A stretch of 64,000 nt of DNA from Actinomadura atramentaria DSM 43919. Lineage in GTDB: Bacteria; Actinomycetota; Actinomycetes; Streptosporangiales; Streptosporangiaceae. Of the stretch, positions 19,853-29,510 are shown one piece after another. The DNA is taken from contig NZ_KB907219.1 of assembly GCF_000381885.1 (NCBI RefSeq), positions 155,855 through 219,854 on the forward strand, given 5' to 3'. The position numbers were made by a program, and so were the translations under genes. Position 1 is the first letter of the stretch, and each line of letters opens with the position of its first letter. Under the pieces are notes generated by a model, which was not told the DNA's origin, ran no database searches, and saw nothing but the letters and a program-made list of their open reading frames with translations.

Positions 19853-20533
19853 TCAGCCCTGGCCCGGCCTGCTCAGCCCCGTCTCGTACGCGTACACCAC
19901 CGCCTGCACCCGGTCCCGCAGCCCCAGCTTCGCCAGCACGTTCCCCACGTGCGTCTTCACCGTCGTCTCGCTCACGACCAGCTCCGCCGCGATCTCCGCG
20001 TTCGACTGCCCCCGCGCCACATGCGTCAGCACCTCGCGCTCCCGCTCCGTCAGCGTGTCCAGCCCCGGCGGGGGAGCGGAGTCCCGCACCGCCGGCAGCC
20101 GCGTCGCGAACTTGTCCAGCAGCCGCCGCGTCACCGACGGCGCCACGATCGCGTCGCCGTGCGCCACGATCCGGATCGCCGCCACCAGATCCTCCGGCGG
20201 CGAGTCCTTCAACAGGAACCCGCTCGCCCCCGCCCGCACCGCCTCGATCACGTACTCGTCCAGATCGAACGTCGTCAGGATCAGCACCCGCGGATCGTGC
20301 GACGCCGCGCCGTCCCGCACGATCCGCCGCGTCGCCTCGATCCCGTCCATCCCCGGCATCCGGATGTCCATCAGCACCACGTCCGGCAGCAGCGACCGCG
20401 TCAGCTCCACCGCCGCCGCGCCGTCGCCCGCCTCGCCGACCACCGCCAGATCCGGCTCCGCCTCCAGGATCAGCTTGAACCCCGTCCGCAGCAGCGGCTG
20501 GTCGTCCACCAGCAGCACCCGTACCGCGTTCAC
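19853..20533 (-). CDS. NarL/LuxR-family response regulator
   Basis: This 226-residue regulator has a receiver domain (LLVDDQPLLRTGF, phospho-acceptor in VVLMDIRMPGMDG, conserved Lys in LLKDSPP) and a C-terminal LuxR helix-turn-helix (LTEREREVLTHVARGQSNAEIA). It starts at GTG 20533. It follows the kinase gene by 121 bases and precedes the ABC exporter, so it probably controls that exporter, in the manner of antibiotic-sensing systems; this is inference from gene order. Confidence 0.95.
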   Translation of the reverse strand: MNAVRVLLVDDQPLLRTGFKLILEAEPDLAVVGEAGDGAAAVELTRSLLPDVVLMDIRMPGMDGIEATRRIVRDGAASHDPRVLILTTFDLDEYVIEAVRAGASGFLLKDSPPEDLVAAIRIVAHGDAIVAPSVTRRLLDKFATRLPAVRDSAPPPGLDTLTEREREVLTHVARGQSNAEIAAELVVSETTVKTHVGNVLAKLGLRDRVQAVVYAYETGLSRPGQG

Positions 20534-20654
20534 CCGGCAGCCCCGTCCATCGTCATCGACCCGCCCTCACTTCGACCCGTCCAGCCCGGCGCGACCGCCG
20601 CACCGCCCAACCTATCCGCCCCCGCCGCGCGGCCCGCCCGCGCCGCCGCGCCCC

Positions 20655-21866
20655 TCACGGCTCCAACGGGAACCGCGCCCGCACCCCGAACCCGCCGCCC
20701 ACCCGCGGCCCGATCCGCAGCTCGCCCCCGAACAGCGCCACCCGCTCGTACATCCCCACCAGCCCGTGGCCCGGCCGGTCCTCGTCCTGCGCGCTGATCG
20801 TCGCCGTCCCGTGCCCGTCGTCCTCGATCTCCACCGTCAGATCGCGCTCCCCGTAGTTCAACCGCACCCACGCCCGCGCCGCCGGACCCGCGTGCTTCAA
20901 CGTGTTCGTCAACGCCTCCTGCACCAGCCGGAACGCCGCCACGTCCACGCCCGGCGACGGCGTCCGCGCCTCGCCCTCGATCCACAACTGCACCTGCAGG
21001 CCCGTCTCCCGGACGTGCTCCAGCAGCTCGCCCACATCGCCCAGACCCGGCTGCGGCGCCAGCTCCCCGCCGTCGCCCTCGTCCCGGTCCGTCCGCAGCA
21101 CCCCCACGATCCGCCGCATCTCGCTCAACGCCGTCCGACCGACCTCCTCGATCGTCGACATCGCCTCCCGCGCCCCCGCCGGATTCCGGTCGATCACCCG
21201 CCGCGCCGCCCCCGCCTGCACCGTCATCACGCTCACATGGTGCGCCACCACGTCGTGCAGCTCCCGCGCGATCCGCGACCGCTCCTCGATCCGCGCCGCC
21301 CGCGCGTCCGTGCCCCGCGCCCGCTCCAGCCGCGCCGCACGGTCCTCCAGCTCCGCGAAGTACACCCGCCGCATCCGCAGGTTCCGGCCCAGCACCCACA
21401 CGCCCACCACCAGCAGCACGTACGTCAGGGACGCCATCACCCCCGGGCTCTCCGGCGCCAGCACCAGCACCACCGCCAGCGCCGCCACCGCCAGCACCCC
21501 GCCCAGCACCCCCTGCGCCAGCGGCCGGTACGCCCCCGCCCCGTACACCGCCACCAGCAGCGCCGCCACGTCCGGGACCGCCGGCGGATACCGCCACACC
21601 GTCAACGCCACCAGCGCCGCCACCACCGCCGCCAGCACCAGCAGCGGGAACCGCCGCCGCAGCGCCAGCACCCCCACCGCCGCCACCAGCAGCACCACCT
21701 GCCGCGCGTCCGGCCCCGCCCACCCGCCGTCCGCCGGCACGTCGTCCAGCAACGCCTGCGGCAGCCCCACCGCGAGCAGCAGCAGGGCCAGCGCGGCGTC
21801 GGCGGCCGTCGGACGCGCCCGGAACCACGCCCGGCCGGCGCGCAGACCACGAATGCGGGGTGACAC
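20655..21866 (-). CDS. Sensor histidine kinase (DesK/NarX type)
   Basis: This 403-residue membrane kinase has about five N-terminal helices, a HisKA_3 dimerisation domain with phospho-acceptor His in RSRIARELHDVVAHHVSV, and an ATPase domain with RLVQEALTNTLKHA and DDGHGT plus GHGLVGMYERV. GTG 21866 is preferred because AGGGTGAG lies upstream and the first membrane helix follows; an upstream extension to 21962 is Arg/Ser-rich. It is the cognate kinase for the adjacent regulator. Confidence 0.93.
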   Translation of the reverse strand: MSPRIRGLRAGRAWFRARPTAADAALALLLLAVGLPQALLDDVPADGGWAGPDARQVVLLVAAVGVLALRRRFPLLVLAAVVAALVALTVWRYPPAVPDVAALLVAVYGAGAYRPLAQGVLGGVLAVAALAVVLVLAPESPGVMASLTYVLLVVGVWVLGRNLRMRRVYFAELEDRAARLERARGTDARAARIEERSRIARELHDVVAHHVSVMTVQAGAARRVIDRNPAGAREAMSTIEEVGRTALSEMRRIVGVLRTDRDEGDGGELAPQPGLGDVGELLEHVRETGLQVQLWIEGEARTPSPGVDVAAFRLVQEALTNTLKHAGPAARAWVRLNYGERDLTVEIEDDGHGTATISAQDEDRPGHGLVGMYERVALFGGELRIGPRVGGGFGVRARFPLEP

Positions 21867-21962
21867 GCTTCTCACCCTAGAAGCTCGCGACCCGCCCGAA
21901 CCCCTCCTGAGCGCCGATCCCCCGTCCTCCGCAAGGATGACCCCGCGCACCCCGCCCGGCAC

Positions 21963-22856
<894 letters not shown>

Positions 22857-22954
22857 GGCACAGCAGCGTAGGCGACCCCTGCGACGAAACCGCGGCCCCG
22901 CACCGTCCCCGTCCCCGGCCGCCGCGTCCCGCGCGGGGCCGTAGCATCGGAACC

Positions 22955-24166
22955 GTGACCCACAGCGCGCCACCGAACCACCGCGAACCCGACCGCGAAC
23001 CCGGACCGGGCCGCGCCGAGGACGACGGCGACGACGGCGGCGCCCCCGGCCGCCCCCGCGGCAACGGCATCCACGTCGGCCGCGTCCTCGGCGTCCCCGT
23101 CTTCGTCTCCCCGAGCTGGTTCGTCGTCGCCGTCATCGTCACCCTGCTCTTCGAGAGCCAGGTCCACGACGTCGTCGCCCGCCCCGGCAGCTACGCCGTC
23201 GCCTTCGCCTACGCCCTCCTCCTCTACGGCTCGGTGTTCGTCCACGAACTCAGCCACGCCGTCACCGCCCGCGCCCTCCGCCTCCCCGTCCGCTCCGTCA
23301 CCCTCCACATCCTCGGCGGCGAGACCTCCATCGGCCGCGAGGCCCGCGGCCCCGGCGGCGAGTTCCTCATCGCCTTCGCCGGACCCCTCACCAACCTCGT
23401 CCTCGCCGGACTCGGCGGCCTCGCCTCCGCCTACCTGCCCCTCCCGCCCGTCGCCCGCCTCCTCGTCGACGCCCTCACCTTCGCCAACCTCCTCGTCGGC
23501 GTCTTCAACCTCCTGCCCGGCCTGCCCCTGGACGGCGGCCGCCTCGTCCGCGCCGCCGTCTGGAAGATCACCGGCCGCAGCCGCAACGGCGCCCTCGCCG
23601 CCGGATGGGTCGGCCGCGGCGTCGCCGTCCTCTGCCTCGTCGCCGGCGCCTACCTCAGCACCCGCACCGCCGACGACGGCGGCGGCGTCGGCTGGCTCTC
23701 CCTCCTGTGGTCCGCGCTCGTCGCCTCCTTCATCTGGGTCGGCGCCAGCCAGGCCATCCGCGCCGAGCGGCTCCGCGACCGCATCCCCGGCCTCAGCGCC
23801 CGCCGCCTCGCCCGCCGCGCCGCCCTCGTCCCCGCCGACCTCCCCCTCGCCGAAGCCGTCCGCCGCGCCCAGACCGAACACGCCGGCGCCCTCGTCGTCA
23901 CCGACCACGACGGCCGCCCCCGCGGCCTCGTCAGCGAGAAGGCCGTCACCGCCACCCCCGAGCACCGCCGCCCCTGGATCTCCACCGGCGACGTCTCCCG
24001 CGGCCTCGAACCCGGCCTCACCCTCGACGCCGACCTCGCCGGCGAAGCCCTCATCGACGCCATCCGCCGCGCCCCCGCCTCCGAATACCTCCTCCTCGAA
24101 CCCGGCGGCGCCGTCTACGGCGTCCTCGCCACCGCCGACGTCGACCGCGCCTTCGCCGGCCGCTGA
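22955..24166 (+). CDS. Site-2 protease (M50) with C-terminal CBS domain pair
   Basis: This 403-residue membrane metalloprotease of the Rip3/SpoIVFB-like group has the zinc motif HELSH in the second membrane segment and the third ligand in NLLPGLPLDGGR. Two CBS modules follow (about residues 285-400), which usually sense adenine nucleotides. Such proteases release membrane-bound regulators; the substrate is unknown. GTG 22955 is seven bases after the -10 box TAGCAT (22942-22947), with no Shine-Dalgarno, so the mRNA is probably leaderless. Confidence 0.93.
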   Translation: MTHSAPPNHREPDREPGPGRAEDDGDDGGAPGRPRGNGIHVGRVLGVPVFVSPSWFVVAVIVTLLFESQVHDVVARPGSYAVAFAYALLLYGSVFVHELSHAVTARALRLPVRSVTLHILGGETSIGREARGPGGEFLIAFAGPLTNLVLAGLGGLASAYLPLPPVARLLVDALTFANLLVGVFNLLPGLPLDGGRLVRAAVWKITGRSRNGALAAGWVGRGVAVLCLVAGAYLSTRTADDGGGVGWLSLLWSALVASFIWVGASQAIRAERLRDRIPGLSARRLARRAALVPADLPLAEAVRRAQTEHAGALVVTDHDGRPRGLVSEKAVTATPEHRRPWISTGDVSRGLEPGLTLDADLAGEALIDAIRRAPASEYLLLEPGGAVYGVLATADVDRAFAGR

Positions 24167-24220
24167 CCCCCCGCCGCGCCCAACCGGAACACCGCCCCGC
24201 GCCCGCTAGCCTTGTCCGTC

Positions 24221-25165
24221 ATGAGCGAACCTTCCCCGACGACCGCCCCCGCGCCGGTCACCCCGCCGGCCCCGGGCACGACCGGACGCGTCCCGCACGG
24301 CCCCTTCCGCCCCGGCGACCAGGTTCAGCTCACCGACCCCAAGGGCCGCATCAACACCATCACGCTGCAGCCCGGCAAGCTCTACCACTCCCACAAGGGC
24401 TCCATCCCCCACGACGACATCATCGGCAGCCCCGAAGGCAGCGTCTTCCGCTCCACCGGCGCTGTCGAGTACCTCGCCTTCCGGCCCCTGCTCACCGACT
24501 ACGCCGTCCGCATGCCGCGCGGCGCCGCCGTCGTCTACCCCAAGGACGCCGCCCAGATCGTCGCGCAGGCCGACATCTTCCCCGGCGCGCGCGTCATCGA
24601 GGCGGGCGCGGGCTCGGGCGCGCTGAGCTGCTTCCTGCTGCGCGCCGTCGGCGAGCACGGCACGGTGTCCTCCTACGAGCGCCGCCCCGACTTCGCCGAC
24701 ATCGCCCGCGCCAACGTCGAGAAGTTCTTCGGCGGTCCCCACCCGTCCTGGCGGCTCACCGTCGGGTCCCTGGAGGACGCCCTCGCCGAGACCGAGGTCG
24801 ACCGCGTCGTCCTCGACATGCTCGCCCCCTGGGAGTGCGTCGACGCCGTCGCCAAGGCCCTCGTCCCCGGCGGCATGGTCTGCGCCTACGTCGCCACCAC
24901 CACCCAGATGTCCCGCGTCGTCGAGGACCTGCGCGCCCACGGCGCGTTCGCCGAGCCCTACGCCTTCGAGACGCTGCTGCGCTCCTGGCACGTCGAGGGC
25001 CTCGCCGTCCGCCCCGACCACCGCATGATCGGCCACACCGGCTTCCTCGTCACCGCCCGCCGCCTCGCCGACGGCGTCACCCCGCCGCAGCGCCGCCGCC
25101 GGCCCGCCAAGGGCGCCCACCCCGCCGTCGAGACCGTCGAGACCGCCGAGCCGGACGAGGGCTGA
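24221..25165 (+). CDS. trmI: tRNA (adenine-58-N1)-methyltransferase TrmI
   Basis: TrmI methylates adenine 58 in the tRNA T-loop using S-adenosylmethionine. The 314-residue protein has the N-terminal barrel (FRPGDQVQLTDPKGR), the SAM motif VIEAGAGSGALS, the acidic motif YERRPDFADIAR and the catalytic-region DMLAPWE. In actinobacteria it sits immediately before arc, as here. ATG 24221 follows a TAGCCT box by eight bases without a ribosome site, so initiation is probably leaderless. Confidence 0.95.
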   Translation: MSEPSPTTAPAPVTPPAPGTTGRVPHGPFRPGDQVQLTDPKGRINTITLQPGKLYHSHKGSIPHDDIIGSPEGSVFRSTGAVEYLAFRPLLTDYAVRMPRGAAVVYPKDAAQIVAQADIFPGARVIEAGAGSGALSCFLLRAVGEHGTVSSYERRPDFADIARANVEKFFGGPHPSWRLTVGSLEDALAETEVDRVVLDMLAPWECVDAVAKALVPGGMVCAYVATTTQMSRVVEDLRAHGAFAEPYAFETLLRSWHVEGLAVRPDHRMIGHTGFLVTARRLADGVTPPQRRRRPAKGAHPAVETVETAEPDEG

Positions 25166-25209
25166 CCGCGCCGCCCCGGCATGGTCTAGATCACACTACG
25201 CGTCCACGC

Positions 25210-25244
25210 CGCGCCCGGCCGTCGCCGCACGGCGGCCGGGCGCG
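25210..25244 (+). terminator. Hairpin in the trmI-arc intergenic region
   Basis: A perfect 12-bp stem (25210-25221 with 25233-25244) and 11-base loop lie 45 bases after trmI. The surrounding 361-base gap (25166-25526) holds no gene. Its right end has an AT-richer patch and TAGGGT at 25480-25485, a plausible arc promoter. Confidence 0.6.
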
Positions 25245-25526
25245 CCGCGCCGCGCCCGACGCCGGAGCGATCTTCCCCGCTTCGCGCGGCCGCCGGAGAC
25301 CGTGTCTGGAATCGGTAAATCCTCCCGTGCCGTGCCACCACGCCGCGCAGGAAACACCGCCCCACCAGGCCCGCACCGCAAACCCCGCGCCCCACCGCCG
25401 CCCCCCGCACCCCGCGCCCCACCGGTCCCCCGCGACACGACAACCGAAAGGGCAGGTTACGGAACCGCTCCAGATAGGTAGGGTCTCAATAGGTCGTCGG
25501 CTCTCTTCGTGAGGAGGTGACGGGGC

Positions 25527-27290
25527 GTGGCCGCTCGTGATGATGCTGGGGCGCGCAGCGCGCAGAACGACAAGGAGGTCAAGGACCTCCGGACGCAGGT
25601 GTCCTTCCTGGAGGAGGAGATCTCCGTACTGCGCCGCAAGCTCGCGGAATCCCCGCGCCAAGTACGGGTTCTAGAGGAACGTCTCCATGAGGCACAGGCC
25701 AACCTGGCCGCCGCCACGGGTCAGAACGAACGTCTCGTATCGACCCTGAAGGAAGCGCGCGAGCAGATCGTCGCGCTCAAGGAGGAAGTCGACCGGCTCG
25801 CGCAGCCTCCGTCCGGCTACGGGGTCTTCCTCGAAGCCAGGAGCGATGGAACGGTCGACATCTTCACCGGCGGGCGCAAGCTCCGCGTGAACGTCAGCCC
25901 GTCCGTCGACGTCGAGGAACTCAAGCGCGGCCAGGAGGTCATGCTCAACGAGGCCCTCAACGTCGTCGAGGCCCTCGCCTTCGAACAGCAGGGCGAAGTG
26001 GTCATGCTCAAGGAACTCCTCGACGACGGCGAGCGCGCGCTCGTGATCGCCCACGCCGACGAGGAGCGCATCATCAAGCTCGCCGAGCCGCTGCGCGGGG
26101 TCCCCCTCCGCGCCGGCGACTCGCTGATGCTCGACTCCCGGTCCGGCTACGCCTACGAGAAGATCCACAAGGCCGAGGTCGAGGAACTCGTCCTCGAGGA
26201 GGTGCCCGACATCTCCTACGAGGAGATCGGCGGGCTCGGCTCCCAGATCGAACTGATCCGCGACGCCGTCGAACTGCCCTACCTGCACGCCGACCTCTTC
26301 CGCGAGCACCAGCTCCGGCCCCCCAAGGGCGTCCTGCTCTACGGCCCCCCGGGCTGCGGCAAGACCCTCATCGCCAAGGCCGTCGCCAACTCCCTCGCCA
26401 AGAAGGTCGCCGAGCAGACCGGCCAGGAGGGCAAGAGCTTCTTCCTCAACATCAAGGGCCCCGAACTCCTCAACAAGTACGTCGGCGAGACCGAGCGCCA
26501 CATCCGGCTCGTGTTCCAGCGCGCCCGAGAGAAGGCCTCCGCCGGAACCCCCGTCATCGTCTTCTTCGACGAGATGGACTCCATCTTCCGCACCCGCGGC
26601 TCCGGAGTCTCCTCCGACGTCGAGAACACCATCGTCCCCCAGCTCCTCAGCGAGATCGACGGCGTCGAGGGCCTGGAGAACGTCATCGTCATCGGCGCCT
26701 CCAACCGCGAGGACATGATCGACCCGGCGATCCTGCGCCCCGGCCGCCTCGACGTCAAGATCAAGATCGAACGCCCCGACGCCGAGGCCGCCAAGGACAT
26801 CTTCTCCAAGTACCTCGTCGCCGGACTCCCGCTCCACCCCGAGGACCTCGCCGAACACGGCGACAACGCGCCCGCCGCGATCGACGCCATGATCCAGCGC
26901 GTCGTCGAGCGGATGTACACCGAGAGCGAGGAGAACCGCTTCCTCGAGGTCACCTACGCCAACGGCGACAAGGAAGTCCTCTTCTTCAAGGACTTCAACT
27001 CCGGCGCCATGATCCAGAACATCGTCGACCGCGCCAAGAAGATGGCCATCAAGCAGTTCCTCGACACCGGCCAGAAGGGACTGCGCGTCCAGCACCTCCT
27101 CGCCGCCTGCGTCGACGAGTTCAGCGAGAACGAGGACCTGCCCAACACCACCAACCCCGACGACTGGGCCCGCATCTCCGGCAAGAAGGGCGAACGGATC
27201 GTCTACATCCGCACGCTCGTCTCCGGCACCAAGGGCGCCGAGGCCGGCCGCTCCATCGACACCGTCGCCAACACCGGCCAGTACCTCTGA
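25527..27290 (+). CDS. arc: Proteasomal AAA ATPase ARC/Mpa
   Basis: ARC forms the hexameric ring that recognises pupylated proteins, unfolds them and feeds them to the 20S proteasome. The 587-residue product has an N-terminal coiled coil (about residues 15-95) that binds Pup, two OB domains (about 97-225), and an AAA module with Walker A GPPGCGKT at 273-280 and Walker B VIVFFDEMD at 343-351. It ends GQYL, the penultimate tyrosine that docks the core. GTG 25527 has GAGGAGGTGA six bases upstream, the strongest ribosome site in the locus. Confidence 0.98.
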   Translation: MAARDDAGARSAQNDKEVKDLRTQVSFLEEEISVLRRKLAESPRQVRVLEERLHEAQANLAAATGQNERLVSTLKEAREQIVALKEEVDRLAQPPSGYGVFLEARSDGTVDIFTGGRKLRVNVSPSVDVEELKRGQEVMLNEALNVVEALAFEQQGEVVMLKELLDDGERALVIAHADEERIIKLAEPLRGVPLRAGDSLMLDSRSGYAYEKIHKAEVEELVLEEVPDISYEEIGGLGSQIELIRDAVELPYLHADLFREHQLRPPKGVLLYGPPGCGKTLIAKAVANSLAKKVAEQTGQEGKSFFLNIKGPELLNKYVGETERHIRLVFQRAREKASAGTPVIVFFDEMDSIFRTRGSGVSSDVENTIVPQLLSEIDGVEGLENVIVIGASNREDMIDPAILRPGRLDVKIKIERPDAEAAKDIFSKYLVAGLPLHPEDLAEHGDNAPAAIDAMIQRVVERMYTESEENRFLEVTYANGDKEVLFFKDFNSGAMIQNIVDRAKKMAIKQFLDTGQKGLRVQHLLAACVDEFSENEDLPNTTNPDDWARISGKKGERIVYIRTLVSGTKGAEAGRSIDTVANTGQYL

Positions 27291-27451
27291 CCGGACCCGG
27301 CACCGCGCACGGCGCGGCGGACCGCCCACCGGCGGACCGCCGCGCCGTCGCACGTCCGGCCCCGCGGCGTCCCCGCGCAGGTCACGACGGCGCCGCCCGC
27401 CACGCCGGCGCCCCGGACGGGCGTCCCGTGGCCTGGCCCCCGCCCTGCCTA

Positions 27452-27457
27452 TAGGCT
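27452..27457 (+). promoter_or_regulatory. Leaderless -10 box TAGGCT of dop
   Basis: TAGGCT ends seven bases before the dop ATG, and no Shine-Dalgarno intervenes. The extended string TAGGCTCGA is identical at pafA and helY. Confidence 0.65.
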
Positions 27458-27464
27458 CGACCAT

Positions 27465-28985
27465 ATGAGTGTTCGGCGCGTCATGGGCATCGAAACCGAG
27501 TACGGCGTCTCCGTGCCCGGTCAGCCAGGGGCCAACGCGATGGTCACCTCCTCGCAGGTCGTCAACGCCTACCTCGCGGCCTCCGCCGCCCGGGCCAGGC
27601 GGGCCCGGTGGGACTTCGAGGAGGAGAACCCGCTCCGCGACGCCCGCGGCTTCGACCTCGCCCGCGAGGTCGCCGACCCCACCCAGCTCACCGACGAGGA
27701 CCTCGGCCTCGCGAACGTCATCCTCACCAACGGCGCCCGGCTCTACGTCGACCACGCCCACCCCGAGTACTCCGCGCCCGAATGCACCAACCCCCTCGAC
27801 GCCGTCGTCTGGGACAAGGCCGGCGAACGCGTGATGGCCGACGCCGCCGCCCGCGCCGCCCTCGTCCCCGGCGCCAACCCCATCCAGCTCTACAAGAACA
27901 ACACCGACAACAAGGGCGCCTCCTACGGCTGCCACGAGAACTACCTCATGCGGCGCCAGACGCCGTTCGCCGACATCGTCCGCCACCTCACGCCGTTCTT
28001 CGTCTCCCGCCAGGTCGTCACCGGCGCCGGACGCGTCGGCATCGGCGTCGACGGCCGCGGCTCCGGCTTCCAGATCAGCCAGCGCGCCGACTTCTTCGAG
28101 GTCGAGGTCGGCCTGGAGACCACCCTCAAGCGCCCCATCATCAACACCCGCGACGAACCCCACGCCGACCCCGACAAGTACCGGCGCCTCCACGTCATCA
28201 TCGGCGACGCCAACATGAGCGAGGTCTCCACCTACCTCAAGCTCGGCACCACCGCCATCGTCCTGGCGATGATCGAGGACTCCTTCCTCACCGCCGACCT
28301 CAGCGTCGACGCGCCCGTCGCGTCCCTGCGCGCCGTGTCCCACGACCCGGGCTGCAAGCACCTGCTCACCCTGCGCGACGGCCGCCGCATGACCGCCGTC
28401 CAGCTCCAGCTCGAATACCTCGAACAGTCCCGCAAGTACGTCGAGGACCGCTACGGCGCCGACGTCGACGACATGACCAAGGACGTCCTCGACCGCTGGG
28501 AGTCCGTCCTCGCCCGCCTCGGCGACGACCCCATGCAGCTCTCCCGCGAACTCGACTGGGTCGCCAAGCTCGAACTCCTCGAGGGCTACCGCACCCGCGA
28601 CGGCCTCGACTGGTCCCACCCCCGGCTCCAGCTCGTCGACCTCCAGTACACCGACGTCCGCCCCGACAAGGGCCTCTACAACCGGCTCGTCGACCGCGGC
28701 CGCATCGACCGCGTCGTCACCGAGGACCGGGTCCGCGCCGCCGTCGACGACCCGCCCGAGGACACCCGCGCCTACTTCCGCGGCCGCTGCCTGCGCCAGT
28801 ACGCCGAGAACGTCGCCGCCGCGTCCTGGGACTCGGTCATCTTCGACGTCCCCGACCGCGAGTCCCTCCAGCGCGTGCCCACCCTCGAACCGCTGCGCGG
28901 CACCAAGGACCACGTCGGCGCGCTGCTCGACCAGTGCCGCACCGCCGCCGACCTCGTCGCGACCCTCACCGGCCGCAACGGCTGA
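27465..28985 (+). CDS. dop: Dop, Pup deamidase/depupylase
   Basis: Dop converts the C-terminal glutamine of Pup to glutamate, and also removes Pup from substrates. The 506-residue protein has the metal/ATP glutamate in MGIETEYG (Glu10) and the catalytic aspartate in LYVDHAHPEYSAPE (Asp96). A loop absent from PafA is visible around residues 43-80 (RARRARWDFEEENPLRDARG). Deamidation is required here because Pup ends in Gln. Confidence 0.98.
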   Translation: MSVRRVMGIETEYGVSVPGQPGANAMVTSSQVVNAYLAASAARARRARWDFEEENPLRDARGFDLAREVADPTQLTDEDLGLANVILTNGARLYVDHAHPEYSAPECTNPLDAVVWDKAGERVMADAAARAALVPGANPIQLYKNNTDNKGASYGCHENYLMRRQTPFADIVRHLTPFFVSRQVVTGAGRVGIGVDGRGSGFQISQRADFFEVEVGLETTLKRPIINTRDEPHADPDKYRRLHVIIGDANMSEVSTYLKLGTTAIVLAMIEDSFLTADLSVDAPVASLRAVSHDPGCKHLLTLRDGRRMTAVQLQLEYLEQSRKYVEDRYGADVDDMTKDVLDRWESVLARLGDDPMQLSRELDWVAKLELLEGYRTRDGLDWSHPRLQLVDLQYTDVRPDKGLYNRLVDRGRIDRVVTEDRVRAAVDDPPEDTRAYFRGRCLRQYAENVAAASWDSVIFDVPDRESLQRVPTLEPLRGTKDHVGALLDQCRTAADLVATLTGRNG

Positions 28986-29177
28986 CCCGCCGCGCCCCGG
29001 ACGCCGCCGCAGCCGCATGTCGCGGGCGCGGCGGCGCCGTCGTTTCACCGGTCCCCATTCGTGACCGGTTCGCCCGTTTCATCGGTTCGCGGCGGGGCCA
29101 TAACCCTGCCAGGACTCCCGGCCCGGCCCGGGCGGTGAAACGGATCGCGGTATCCGCTGGCCGTCCATGATCGGGGA

Positions 29178-29183
29178 TAGGCT
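29178..29183 (+). promoter_or_regulatory. -10 box TAGGCT of pup
   Basis: GATAGGCT lies 28 bases before the pup ATG. Unlike dop and pafA it would give a short leader that includes the GGAGG ribosome site. It may also drive the downstream endonuclease-like gene. Confidence 0.55.
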
Positions 29184-29211
29184 GGGAGGACCGGCAGAGC
29201 GGAGGTACCAC

Positions 29212-29421
29212 ATGGCCACGAAGGACACCGGCGGTCAGAAGCAGACCACGCGTCGCTCCGAGGAGACCGAGGAGACGCAGGCCACGACCGGCGAGGACGT
29301 CCAGGAGCGGCAGGAGAAGCTCACCGACGACGTCGACGCGATCCTCGACGAAATTGACGAAGTCCTTGAGGAAAATGCGGAGGAATTCATCCGCGGATAT
29401 GTGCAAAAGGGCGGCCAATAG
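29212..29421 (+). CDS. pup: Prokaryotic ubiquitin-like protein Pup
   Basis: Pup is the 69-residue disordered tag attached to lysines of proteasome substrates. The C-terminal half is the conserved ARC-binding helix and tail (LDEIDEVLEENAEEFIRGY), ending GGQ, so it needs Dop deamidation before PafA can use it. ATG 29212 follows GGAGG; a longer in-frame start is not homologous. The last 25 codons use many A/T-ending codons (AAA, GAA, ATT, CTT, AAT), in contrast with the flanking genes. Confidence 0.98.
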   Translation: MATKDTGGQKQTTRRSEETEETQATTGEDVQERQEKLTDDVDAILDEIDEVLEENAEEFIRGYVQKGGQ

Positions 29422-29510
29422 TATAAATATCGGACATGTCTGATTCGAAGAATTGAGACAGTCCGACTACCATGCCGGGTGGTGTCCCGGAGGGCGGGTG
29501 GGGGGTTGCG

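Noticed and set aside
25671..29048. Minus-strand reading frame of over 1100 codons opposite arc and dop
   Set aside because: It overlaps two certain genes and is compositionally an antisense shadow rich in Val, Asp, Glu and Gly.
29472..29510. Upstream ATG as start of the endonuclease VII-like gene
   Set aside because: The extra 13 residues are Gly/Pro-rich and lack similarity to the second zinc ribbon, and ATG 29511 has the better placed G-rich ribosome site.
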